The notes under the pieces are model-generated. The model saw only the letters and a program-made list of their open reading frames with translations. It was not told where the DNA came from and ran no database searches. From Ochromonadaceae sp. CCMP2298 (lineage: Eukaryota > Sar > Synurophyceae > Ochromonadales > Ochromonadaceae), in NCBI GenBank assembly GCA_026770595.1, contig MU634188.1, forward strand, positions 1 to 14,702: 14,702 nucleotides of DNA, read 5' to 3'. Made by a program: the position numbers and the translations under genes. This document shows positions 1-6,551 of this stretch, piece after piece. Within the stretch, counting starts at the first letter, position 1. Every line of letters starts with the position of its first letter.

Positions 1-108
1 CGGTTGCTTTAAATTGCGCAAAAAGGGCAGTTTTAGGCAGATTTTAGGGCAGTGCTCTAAAAACGCAGACCCCCAAATCTCGTTCATCACAACGAAAGGG
101 CAGCAGCG
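1..108. other. left non-coding leader with short GGCAG repeats
   Basis: No gene is supported before the start at 109. Bases 24-52 hold three spaced copies of a GGCAG word separated by TTTTA-type spacers (GGCAGTTTTA, GGCAGATTTTA, GGGCAG). The far right end of the window has a different short direct repeat, GGCAACTG. I looked for a terminal inverted repeat by comparing this end with the reverse complement of the right end and saw no convincing match. If terminal inverted repeats exist, they lie outside the window or are very diverged. The bases just before 109 (ATCACAACGAAAGG) loosely resemble the AACACAGAAAG leader of the penton gene. Confidence 0.4.
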
Positions 109-858
109 ATGGCCCCTGTTCGTTTTCCGGGACAGGGGGTCGCTGTTGGAAGTGCCCCAGCCCCCCTCATCAATCAGTTCGCCCCGTCTCAGTCCCCCCC
201 CTCTTCTACCCCCAGGTCCCGGAACGTCTCGTTTGATTCACCCATGCCTACTCTCACCCGCGATTCGTCCCTGTCGGACCGAACAGCAGAAAACGAAATC
301 GATCCTAGGTATTCACGGACTTCCCGCGATTCGTCCCTGTCGGACCGAATGGGATCCTGGGCCTCGGCAGAAAACGAGATCGACCGATTGGCGTCCATTG
401 CGAGTAGGTATTCGCGGACTTCTGGTAATGTAACCCCTCAGTCCATGCGCGCTCCGACCCAAGCTGAACTGATATGGGGGGACAAGGGCGATTACGGTGT
501 TTCGGGGGGAAAGGGGCCCCCGCCAACTGGGTCTCCGGAGATGCGGTACGACGATATATATATCGATCCTGATGTTCCTGTGTTGGCCGATGCGGAATGG
601 CTGCAGATGACACCACAGCAGATCGCGACGAGCAGTCAGTACCGTTACACATATTCGAAATTCCACTGTGTCGAATGCCTTGATTGGCTAGCGGGACGGA
701 TCACCCCAACTCATCGGATGAGTCCGACACATCTACGGTGCCTCGAACTGCTTCGGACGGCCGATCTCCCCTTCAAGAGTGCGAAATTGGCACTTTCAAG
801 AGAGGATGCGTTCATCAAGCTAATGAGGAGGGAGCACCCTGACGCCTCCTACCCCTAG
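109..858 (+). CDS. unknown 249-residue protein with Ser-rich internal repeats
   Basis: I do not recognise this family. The first half is rich in Ser, Pro, Arg and Gly and looks disordered. Residues about 50-105 contain a two-copy repeat with the words RDSSLSDR, AENEID and RYSRTS; the second copy carries extra residues after SLSDR and after ENEID. The C-terminal 80 residues are more globular in composition, with Trp, Cys and an HLRCLELLR helix-like stretch. The frame is bounded upstream by a TAA at 58-60, and ATG 109 is the first start after it, so the start is fairly secure. It ends with TAG at 856-858, sharing CTAG with the stop of the convergent gene at 855-1214. The Ser/Arg repeats could be phosphorylation or nucleic-acid-binding tracts, but that is only inference. 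Confidence 0.6.
   Translation: MAPVRFPGQGVAVGSAPAPLINQFAPSQSPPSSTPRSRNVSFDSPMPTLTRDSSLSDRTAENEIDPRYSRTSRDSSLSDRMGSWASAENEIDRLASIASRYSRTSGNVTPQSMRAPTQAELIWGDKGDYGVSGGKGPPPTGSPEMRYDDIYIDPDVPVLADAEWLQMTPQQIATSSQYRYTYSKFHCVECLDWLAGRITPTHRMSPTHLRCLELLRTADLPFKSAKLALSREDAFIKLMRREHPDASYP
257..422 (+). repeat. two-copy imperfect tandem repeat inside the 109-858 gene
   Basis: A 27-base word, starting CCCGCGATTCGTCC, occurs identically at 257-283 and 323-349. Related blocks follow in the same order: GCAGAAAACGA at 286 and 367, and TAGGTATTC at 306 and 405. The second copy contains two in-frame insertions of roughly 15 to 18 bases. The frame is preserved throughout, so this is an in-frame coding duplication that has since diverged. 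Confidence 0.8.
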
Positions 859-1214
859 GCGAACGCCCAACTGTGTCTCGCAACGGGGGCGGGGAGAGGG
901 GGTGCCGGTGCCGGTGCCGCCGGTGCAGGTGCCTTCGCTGTCGCCGCTGCTCTCAGGTCGCGCCTCACCCTTTTGACGAACTTTCTCCGTTCCTCCTCCT
1001 CCACTTGAGCGCGTAGGACTACCATCTCGCTCTCCTTTAACGCGGCGGCCTCTTTCCTTGACTCGGCGATCACAGCTCTCTTGGCTCGCGCGGCAGCAAG
1101 GATCTCTCTCTTCGCCTCTTTATCTGAATCTGACATCGGCTTTCGTGTCTTTTTTGACTGTTCGAGCACTTTTGCGACGACGTGGCACTGAATGTCACTG
1201 TCAGAATCACTCAT
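855..1214 (-). CDS. small charged coiled-coil-like protein with Ala-Pro tail
   Basis: A 119-residue protein of unknown function. The N terminus is acidic (MSDSDSD) and residues 28-90 are dense in Lys, Arg, Glu and Ala with few helix breakers, suggesting a long charged helix or coiled coil. Residues about 93-112 are almost only Ala and Pro (APAPAAPAPAPPLPAP), encoded by GGTGCC/GGTGCAGG-type DNA repeats around 900-935. It ends with TAG at 855-857, overlapping the last bases of the convergent gene 109-858. The sequence before the start, CACAGTGAAGAACAG, is a weak relative of the AGTAAGAAC promoter core seen before other minus-strand genes. A virion-core or DNA-binding role is possible but not shown. 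Confidence 0.55.
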   Translation of the reverse strand: MSDSDSDIQCHVVAKVLEQSKKTRKPMSDSDKEAKREILAAARAKRAVIAESRKEAAALKESEMVVLRAQVEEEERRKFVKRVRRDLRAAATAKAPAPAAPAPAPPLPAPVARHSWAFA

Positions 1215-1244
1215 TTCTGTTCTTCACTGTGCAAAACAATGATA

Positions 1245-1712
1245 TCAGTGGAATGTTTCGTTGTACTGAGTTCTGGCCCCCTCTATGCGACTCTCTGCCC
1301 CATCATGGATCTTCCCGACTGCCTTCCCCAGTGCGTGTCGCTGATCCTTCGTGGCTGAGAGGTACGCGGCCTTGGAGTCTGTGTTCTGCATTGACTGGGC
1401 CCCGGACTTAACTGCCCCGGCCGCCCCCTGAAGGCCCTTAGCCGCCCCGCCGACCCCTAAGACGAGCGCACCTGCCGCCGGGCCAAGAGCCATCGTGACA
1501 AGAGGAGCTGCCTTTTCCAACGAATTGCCCACCTTTCTCGAGGCCACCTCTATCTTCCGAGCGACGGGGGCAACCGACTTACCAACGACCCCCGCAGCGT
1601 TATCGATTTTATGGAAGACCTTCTGTGCCCCGTCCTCTGCCTTATGAAATTGGCGTTGCGTGGAGCTGGAGACCTTATGAAAGGTTTTTGAAATGTTCCC
1701 GAAGAGACCCAT
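1245..1712 (-). CDS. putative membrane-active minor virion protein (adenovirus pVI-like in style)
   Basis: A 155-residue protein. Residues 1-60 carry a threefold FHK word (KTFHK, RQFHK, KVFHK) with regular spacing in a basic amphipathic segment starting MGLFGNISK. Residues about 70-100 are a Gly/Ala-rich hydrophobic stretch (APLVTMALGPAAGALVLGVG) that could insert into or disrupt membranes. The rest is Ala, Gly and Lys-rich. Viruses with double-jelly-roll capsids often carry a small amphipathic, hydrophobic internal protein encoded near the packaging ATPase, and this gene has that position and style. The assignment is by composition and context only, not homology. Its start is supported by the motif CTGTAGGTAAG, 13 bases upstream on the minus strand. 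It ends with TGA at 1245-1247. Confidence 0.55.
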   Translation of the reverse strand: MGLFGNISKTFHKVSSSTQRQFHKAEDGAQKVFHKIDNAAGVVGKSVAPVARKIEVASRKVGNSLEKAAPLVTMALGPAAGALVLGVGGAAKGLQGAAGAVKSGAQSMQNTDSKAAYLSATKDQRHALGKAVGKIHDGAESRIEGARTQYNETFH

Positions 1713-1725
1713 GAGTTTTTCGTGT

Positions 1726-1736
1726 CTTACCTACAG
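1726..1736 (-). promoter_or_regulatory. promoter-like motif before the 1245-1712 gene
   Basis: On the minus strand it reads CTGTAGGTAAG, ending 13 bases before ATG 1712. It matches the motif before four other minus-strand genes (CTATGAGTAAG consensus). The TAG within it (1731-1733) is also the first stop codon met if the ATPase frame is read past its TAA at 1794. Confidence 0.5.
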
Positions 1737-1793
1737 TGAAAGAATGTCGATCTCCTCATCTAGATTGCGAAAAAGCCTCATTCCAGGTCCGTT
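1731..1793 (-). other. probable original C-terminal tail of the packaging ATPase, beyond an in-frame TAA
   Basis: Directly after the ATPase TAA (1794-1796) the same frame stays open for 20 codons, including MRLFRNLDEEIDIL, and stops at TAG 1731-1733. Packaging ATPases of this group commonly end with a short segment of a basic-aromatic pattern followed by acidic residues, and this tail has that look. The TAG falls inside the promoter motif of the next gene, the same arrangement as the 6546-6983 gene and the capsid gene. That geometry suggests the gene originally ended here. Chance is still possible for so short a stretch. Confidence 0.4.
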
Positions 1794-2450
1794 TTACATA
1801 AGGAATGTGTGTGGTTTCTGGTAACTGGTCTTCGTGATCGCCTCCCACTGAGCCACGCTAATGCTCATATGCTCTTCTCTCAACGTGAGGAGTTGTTTCT
1901 TCGACACACTGAATACCAGAATATTGTTAGCAATTGCTCTGATTCGGGGGCTGCAACTGATGTAGTTTTGGCACAACAACATCATGCTGCATTTCAGGTG
2001 TCGCTGATTGGCTATGATATGCATGATCGATTTCAGCACTTCCTGGTCTTTTAATTGACGTTGGCAGTCATCTATGAGAATGAGGGATCGTCGATTGTTT
2101 GCGCTATTTTCAGTGAACATTTCGAGCAATTGAGCGGCCACCTCTGGACTCAGATCGTCAAAAAACTGCTCACCCGGAAGGCACTTTAACGGACTGTCTT
2201 TGATCGACGCCATTGATGTCGGGGGACACGCTACATAAATATACGTATACAGCTTCTTCAGTGGACCTGAGAGCAAACTGAGACAGAGAGTCGTCTTTCC
2301 TGAACCCATGTCGCCCACGAAAATGGTTGTATTAAATCGGTTGAAGCAGACGTCGAGCGCTGGCCACGCTACTAGCTTTTCACTCAGGGGGAGGTCACAG
2401 GTCATTGTAACGCGCTTGAGTACGGGGGCATCAATTATGCGAGCGGCCAT
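1794..2450 (-). CDS. A32-type genome-packaging ATPase (FtsK/HerA superfamily)
   Basis: A 218-residue P-loop ATPase expected to pump the viral genome into preformed capsids. The Walker A motif GDMGSGKTT is at residues 46-54 and a Walker B motif SLILIDD at 122-128, followed by a LLCQNY segment at about 157-162 where this superfamily has a conserved strand and polar sensor residue. Length is slightly short for the family, and the frame continues in register after the TAA (see 1731-1793), so the present protein may lack its last 20 residues. The start is the ATG six bases after the promoter-like motif CTATGAGGTAAG. It is divergent from the fibre gene with only 29 bases between the two starts. Its location next to fibre, penton and capsid genes fits a morphogenesis module. 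Confidence 0.88.
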   Translation of the reverse strand: MAARIIDAPVLKRVTMTCDLPLSEKLVAWPALDVCFNRFNTTIFVGDMGSGKTTLCLSLLSGPLKKLYTYIYVACPPTSMASIKDSPLKCLPGEQFFDDLSPEVAAQLLEMFTENSANNRRSLILIDDCQRQLKDQEVLKSIMHIIANQRHLKCSMMLLCQNYISCSPRIRAIANNILVFSVSKKQLLTLREEHMSISVAQWEAITKTSYQKPHTFLM

Positions 2451-2479
2451 CTTTTTCTTACCTCATAGAGAAGAAGAAA
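2451..2479. promoter_or_regulatory. 29-base bidirectional promoter between ATPase and fibre genes
   Basis: The whole space between two divergent ATGs. On the minus strand it contains CTATGAGGTAAG (2457-2468) six bases before the ATPase start. On the plus strand the same core reads CTCATAG followed by AGAAGAAGAAA and the fibre ATG. The two directions appear to share one core element. Confidence 0.5.
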
Positions 2480-3385
2480 ATGTTTGGCCAGGCGTCGAGG
2501 TACTATCTGAGTATGTCGGGACAGCGAGTCGTGACGGATGGTGTAGGAATGCTCGTGGGTGGTCAGTTGACGGTGAATGGCATTGAGGCGGCCTTCGGTT
2601 CCTTCAAAAATCTGTCCTCCCAAGAATTAGCACTGCACGAAGACCAGATCGCACAAAACGCGGCAGATATCCGTGCATTACAGACGGGGGCCAACGTGAT
2701 CGGTACGGCAACTCAGACGGCCCTCGACAAAAAATTGGACAAGACTGCTGCCCCCACGCGAGCATCACTGGGAGTAGACAACACGGACAACACCAGTGAC
2801 TTCGCAAAACCCATTTCAGCTGCGACTCAGGCGGCTCTCGATGGATTGGGTCAAACAACATCAATGGCCGCCGCACTGTCCAAATCGACACTCTATGCCA
2901 ACTACGCGGCTGGAGAATTCACACCCCCGAGTACCGAGCCGTACCCGCCCGCAAGTCAGATTGCCCTTGCGTACACTGTTTTTGCTAAATTCAACCGCAT
3001 CGTTAGTGTCAGTGTCCCCGTTTCGGTTTTCCGGGCGTGGAATAACACAAGCGGGTCGAACGTGTGGAGCGTCACGGTCTCGTCCATCCAGTACCAGATC
3101 CAAAAAAATGGCGTATTTTGGGACGCGGGGACCTGTGGCGTAATCGGACTCCCGCGCTCCTTCTCCGCGACGAGAACGACCAATCCCACAAACACCCCGC
3201 CGCTCCCGTCGAAGATGTTCATCACAAATGCGGCCATCACCTTCATTCCCGACGATTCCTTGGTCACCGATGTGTACAGCGTCCTGATTTCGGTAACGTA
3301 CACCAGCGCACTGACCGGAGCGGCGGGGGCAATCACTACGCAAGAGGGCATATTGCTCAATTCTGGTGTCTCTGGATTTGGTTGA
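2480..3385 (+). CDS. fibre-like attachment protein, N-terminal part (up to in-frame TGA)
   Basis: A 301-residue protein resembling tail-fibre or spike proteins. Residues about 45-70 look like a short coiled coil (alternating Ala, Leu, Ile, Gln with HEDQIAQN). Residues 85-122 contain a shaft-like segment with LGVDNTDNTSDFAKPIS, very close in style to the L-x-x-V-D-N-T-S-D-x-x-K-P-x-S repeat of phage tail fibres. The remaining 180 residues are Ser, Thr and Val-rich beta-type sequence. The TGA at 3383-3385 interrupts a frame that stays open to 3925, so this may be only the first part of a longer protein. Start chosen at the ATG directly after the bidirectional promoter. Likely role: host attachment at the capsid vertex. 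The fibre-like call rests on the motif and the capsid-gene context. Confidence 0.65.
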   Translation: MFGQASRYYLSMSGQRVVTDGVGMLVGGQLTVNGIEAAFGSFKNLSSQELALHEDQIAQNAADIRALQTGANVIGTATQTALDKKLDKTAAPTRASLGVDNTDNTSDFAKPISAATQAALDGLGQTTSMAAALSKSTLYANYAAGEFTPPSTEPYPPASQIALAYTVFAKFNRIVSVSVPVSVFRAWNNTSGSNVWSVTVSSIQYQIQKNGVFWDAGTCGVIGLPRSFSATRTTNPTNTPPLPSKMFITNAAITFIPDDSLVTDVYSVLISVTYTSALTGAAGAITTQEGILLNSGVSGFG

Positions 3386-3925
3386 GGGGGTGTCAGTACC
3401 ACGTTGACATCTGGATTGCCTGGAACGGGGTTTGCTTCTCAATATTACAGCGAAGCGGAGAACGATTTTAGTTACCCACCGACCGACAGTTATGTCGAAC
3501 TGAAGGTCAATCGCATCTTTGCCAATCAGATTTTCGCGAAACAGATCGTGATGCCGCCGCCGTGTGGTTGTTGGATGGTCAATGCAGGTGATGGAGATCT
3601 CAAGGTCGATAACATGTACCCCGTCGTTTGTAGTCTCAAGAACGCGGGGAAACGCGATGACCAATGGATTCTGGGACCAGGGTATAAATTGGTCCTATAT
3701 TTCTATGCTGATTACGTCATCATCGCTAACGCTCGACCATGGCAGGGATCGACAGACAACGCTTCCCAGACCAGAACGATCGACAACAAAAATAGACGAA
3801 CTGTAATGGCGCGCACGAGTTACCAAATATACGGGATCGGCAACGGCGTGAATGTGTTCGATCGGGTTGGATCGTGCAAAACGTACTACAACGACGTCGA
3901 GATCAAACTCGCTACTTTTTCCTAA
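3386..3925 (+). CDS. fibre-like protein, C-terminal part in the same frame after TGA
   Basis: An open stretch of about 180 codons that begins immediately after the TGA of the fibre frame and has no ATG until 3551, so it is unlikely to be an independent gene with a normal start. It starts Gly-Gly-Val-Ser-Thr-Thr-Leu, matching the Ser/Gly/Thr-rich composition before the TGA. It then continues into a globular region rich in Tyr, Asn and Asp, including WILGPGYKLVLYFYADY, a pattern reminiscent of small beta-sandwich domains in viral surface proteins. It ends with TAA at 3923-3925, overlapping by four bases the convergent gene 3922-4494, the same close packing seen at 855/858. This geometry supports 3925 as the true end of the fibre gene. 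Translation may occur by readthrough, or the copy may be broken. Confidence 0.55.
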   Translation, partial: GGVSTTLTSGLPGTGFASQYYSEAENDFSYPPTDSYVELKVNRIFANQIFAKQIVMPPPCGCWMVNAGDGDLKVDNMYPVVCSLKNAGKRDDQWILGPGYKLVLYFYADYVIIANARPWQGSTDNASQTRTIDNKNRRTVMARTSYQIYGIGNGVNVFDRVGSCKTYYNDVEIKLATFS

Positions 3926-4494
3926 TCGACGCTGTGGATCGTGAATATGAAGTGGGTGTGAGGGAAGGAAGGGTTGGTTGGTTGATTACGTGGCATTGGC
4001 GTGATCACATTCGGTCCAAAATTGAAAAACGAGCTAAAACGCAGACGAAGATCGTGCACTCGCTGCATTGTGCACACCTGGTCGACGGGGTTCATACTCT
4101 TGTCATCCGCCGATTGTATGTCGACAGAAAGGGGGTCCTTTTTCGCTACTAGAAGTTTGACCCTGCTCAGCCCCGCACCGTTCGACCACTCTTCGTGACT
4201 GGGACCATTGCCGGAGAGGTAGATATTATACATCTGATTTTCCCTTGTCAAATTTGTAGCGTTGAACATGGTGTTCATCTGTTCAAGTCGAAGAAGCAGC
4301 TGAGGGTGTTTGACAAACGCAGCGCTTCCGATGATATCACAGATCGGAACACCTCTGAATATCATGTCACTTCTCGCCTGGTTGATGAGCCCCACCTCGT
4401 TGTCGAATGCGCCAACTGCATCGGCCCCGGTGGCTGCCCCATCTTCTTGGCTGATTGCGTTGGTTCTGAGTACGAAGCTTCCCAATTGCACCAT
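3922..4494 (-). CDS. unknown 190-residue protein in the capsid gene cluster
   Basis: I do not recognise it. It lies between the fibre and penton-like genes, so a virion role is a reasonable guess. The first two thirds are mixed alpha/beta in composition with hydrophobic patches (VGLINQARSDMIF, VPICDIIGSAAFV); the last 25 residues are Pro, Asn, Phe and His-rich. There is no signal peptide or membrane segment. The start is supported by the motif GTTATGGTAAG at 4509-4519, 14 bases upstream. The stop TAG at 3922-3924 overlaps the TAA of the fibre frame. The 38-base space to the divergent penton gene is a bidirectional promoter. Confidence 0.65.
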   Translation of the reverse strand: MVQLGSFVLRTNAISQEDGAATGADAVGAFDNEVGLINQARSDMIFRGVPICDIIGSAAFVKHPQLLLRLEQMNTMFNATNLTRENQMYNIYLSGNGPSHEEWSNGAGLSRVKLLVAKKDPLSVDIQSADDKSMNPVDQVCTMQRVHDLRLRFSSFFNFGPNVITPMPRNQPTNPSFPHTHFIFTIHSVD

Positions 4495-4532
4495 GATGAT
4501 GTTGTGTTCTTACCATAACACAGAAAGAAGAA
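4495..4532. promoter_or_regulatory. 38-base bidirectional promoter between 3922-4494 and the penton gene
   Basis: On the minus strand it reads GTTATGGTAAGAACAC before ATG 4494. On the plus strand CCATAACACAGAAAGAAGAA leads directly into ATG 4533. The core is a small inverted repeat, GTGTT around CTTACCAT then AACAC (4504-4521), which fits a shared element serving both directions. Confidence 0.5.
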
Positions 4533-5228
4533 ATGAGCACCCATATGCTTTTCCTGAACCCCGACCCCGCCTCGCAGCGCAACGGGTCAAAACTCTCTTC
4601 CATATCGTTTGACCTCAAAGGACTCCATATGCACGATTATACGCACTCGAGACTGGGTTACATCCGCGTCGCAACTGCCCGCTTCCTACATTCGTGGGCC
4701 AACGTGGGCTCCGGCAACAACACGATCAGCGCGGGCGGCATCATCGTCACGGTCCCCGTAGGGGTGTACACAGCCCAGACTTTGCTTACAGCGATTCTGA
4801 CGGCGGCGACTGGACCCCTGACCGGTCTCATTTTTAATAGTAGCACGGGGATGTACGGAGGGGTCATCGGGGTTGTATCAGGGACTCTCGGAAACATAAT
4901 GGGTTTTAGTAACGGGGACTTCAATCGACCGGCCAATCTCATCTTCACTGGTTCGATCAATATCAGGTTGACAAACGTAATCACATCGAATTTCGCATCG
5001 AGGGACTCCAGTCAGAATACCCTAGCGAGCGTCGACGTGAGAGCCGCCACTTTTGAGCCTATCTTTTACGAGAGCACAGAATGGAGTCAGATCGAAAACG
5101 CGCATGACCTACATCGTCTCGATTTGGAGTTTTCGGACGATCGCGGAGACCTCATTGACTTTCGAGGAGCGGCGTGGAAACTTTGCGTATTCTATAGGGC
5201 CTCAGTAGATCAACCTAGCAGTGCCTGA
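4533..5228 (+). CDS. penton-like minor capsid protein (single jelly roll)
   Basis: A 231-residue protein expected to form the pentameric vertices of an icosahedral double-jelly-roll capsid. Two features resemble penton-like proteins of polintons, polinton-like viruses and virophages: a VPVGVYTAQTLLTAIL segment (about residues 70-86), matching the common valine-x-x-G-x-Y-T/S followed by a Leu-rich helix, and a C-terminal strand pair LDLEFSDDRGDLIDFRG then AAWKLCVFY, matching the usual L-x-D-x-x-G-x-x-x-D-x-x-G...W pattern near the end of these proteins. The length is normal for the family. The start follows the bidirectional promoter by one base. The stop TGA (5226-5228) lies 27 bases inside the tail of the convergent major capsid gene. 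Fold assignment is from motif memory, not from a search. Confidence 0.7.
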   Translation: MSTHMLFLNPDPASQRNGSKLSSISFDLKGLHMHDYTHSRLGYIRVATARFLHSWANVGSGNNTISAGGIIVTVPVGVYTAQTLLTAILTAATGPLTGLIFNSSTGMYGGVIGVVSGTLGNIMGFSNGDFNRPANLIFTGSINIRLTNVITSNFASRDSSQNTLASVDVRAATFEPIFYESTEWSQIENAHDLHRLDLEFSDDRGDLIDFRGAAWKLCVFYRASVDQPSSA

Positions 5229-6527
5229 GACGGGGTCGAGCGAGATCACGGCATCGGCCACGGTCATGCTGTGTACCGTCATCACACACGAGAGGGGGTC
5301 AACGATCTCGAGACGGAGAAAGGCCGCAGAACTCGCCTGAATGGAGGTGCCGGTCCACAAATCGTCCTTCCCACTCGTCAAACTCTCCAAATCCACGACA
5401 AGGGACCAGTTGCTCGTGCTCAGTCGAGTCGTCACGCTTGTGGGTACGACGGTGACGGTGTGGTGGGCATCGGGCACGTTTCGAACACAGAAGTTGCTGT
5501 GCGTCTGTGACCCCGGGTGCGCGTGCGAACTTACCGACCCTGTAGCTCGCGCCTGAAAGAACTTGCAGACGGCAGGTAGAGAGGTTTTTATCGGCACATT
5601 GGGGAAGGTGTCCGTGCCTATATACACGCACGCGCTCCTGCTGTTGGGGTTTGAACTCGAATAGATACCAGTGGTGGAGTCTAGGGCCGAACTGAATCGG
5701 TACATTAACCTCTTGCAGCTAATCGCTCTAGACAACAAATTGATGTCGACAATCCCCGTGGTCCCCGTGGCTAACGGGGACGAATTATACAAGGTCGTCG
5801 ATGTTCGTACGGAGATGGGTGCTGACGTGATTTGGGCATAGTACGACGGGTCGCTGAATTTCACGATATCGACGACGAGCGCCAGTTCTGTGAGGCTGAA
5901 CCCCGTGGGCAGTGAGGAGGTCGCCGGGATGAGATCGATGATTTTGCGCCCTATGATGTCGGCGACGGTGAGTTCCAAGGTGATTTCGGCAATGCTCGGC
6001 AGGTACTGCTGACAGTCCCCTAGGCACCCCATCAGCGGAAGAGCGAACGACGCCGCGAGCTGCCCTGGTCCTGTGCCTGTATTGAACAACCGACCGCAAA
6101 CGCCCCCTGCGTTGACTGCAGACGTGTCAAGGAGGAGCTGGGAGCTTTGACCGAAGAGCTCTGCCGTGCTGCTGAAAAGTTCGTGGTTCATCTGGAGGGA
6201 GAGACTGGGGTGCTGGAGATTTTCCAGTTTGGTCCCACCGATGCTAGTCACCACGTTGTCGAAGAGACTGTATCCGTTTGCCAGGAGCGCAAAGGGTCTG
6301 GACGCTGTAATGGCCCCCGTCCAAGCGACTCGTCCGATGATCGAGGCGCCGTTGAAATCGATGAACCCCCCTAAGAAGGAAGGCACCGTAAAACGAACCA
6401 CACTTCCCGGGGCAGTAAAGACGTTCCCGCTCTCGGAGTTGAGTGTTAAGGTGGTTCGCTTGCAGTCGGCCAGGCTCTTGATGGATTGATAGTGGACCTC
6501 GGAAGGCATAACGGAGTCGAAGTCCAT
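5202..6527 (-). CDS. major capsid protein, probable double jelly roll
   Basis: The largest intact structural-type gene, 441 residues, neighbouring the penton-like protein and packaging ATPase. Composition is typical of a beta-rich capsid protein: many Ser, Thr, Val and Leu, Gly turns, few Lys, no membrane segment. The N-terminal 60 residues contain a strand-like LTLNSESGNVFTAPGSVVRFTVP start, and the middle has SLTELALVVDIVKFSDPSYY, a pattern common at the junction between jelly rolls in this group. At 441 residues it is somewhat short compared with many polinton-like capsid proteins. The start is supported by CTATGAGTAAG at 6541-6551, 13 bases upstream. It overlaps the penton gene tail to tail by 27 bases. 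The role is inferred from size, composition and context; a structure prediction would settle it. Confidence 0.7.
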   Translation of the reverse strand: MDFDSVMPSEVHYQSIKSLADCKRTTLTLNSESGNVFTAPGSVVRFTVPSFLGGFIDFNGASIIGRVAWTGAITASRPFALLANGYSLFDNVVTSIGGTKLENLQHPSLSLQMNHELFSSTAELFGQSSQLLLDTSAVNAGGVCGRLFNTGTGPGQLAASFALPLMGCLGDCQQYLPSIAEITLELTVADIIGRKIIDLIPATSSLPTGFSLTELALVVDIVKFSDPSYYAQITSAPISVRTSTTLYNSSPLATGTTGIVDINLLSRAISCKRLMYRFSSALDSTTGIYSSSNPNSRSACVYIGTDTFPNVPIKTSLPAVCKFFQARATGSVSSHAHPGSQTHSNFCVRNVPDAHHTVTVVPTSVTTRLSTSNWSLVVDLESLTSGKDDLWTGTSIQASSAAFLRLEIVDPLSCVMTVHSMTVADAVISLDPVSGTARLIY

Positions 6528-6540
6528 GGTACTCTCTTTG

Positions 6541-6551
6541 CTTACTCATAG
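6541..6551 (-). promoter_or_regulatory. promoter-like motif before the major capsid gene
   Basis: On the minus strand it reads CTATGAGTAAG, the best consensus copy of the motif, ending 13 bases before the capsid ATG. The TGA inside it (6546-6548) is the stop codon of the upstream gene 6546-6983, so one gene's stop is embedded in the next gene's control element. Confidence 0.55.

Noticed and set aside
14-433. Open plus-strand frame of 139 codons overlapping the 109-858 gene
   Set aside because: It has a different frame, Pro/Arg-rich shadow composition and no leader; the 109-858 frame has a bounded start and a stop matching its neighbour.
2861-3664. Minus-strand open frame of 267 codons under the fibre gene
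   Set aside because: Arg-rich antisense shadow of a fibre-type coding region; no motif upstream and no recognisable domain.
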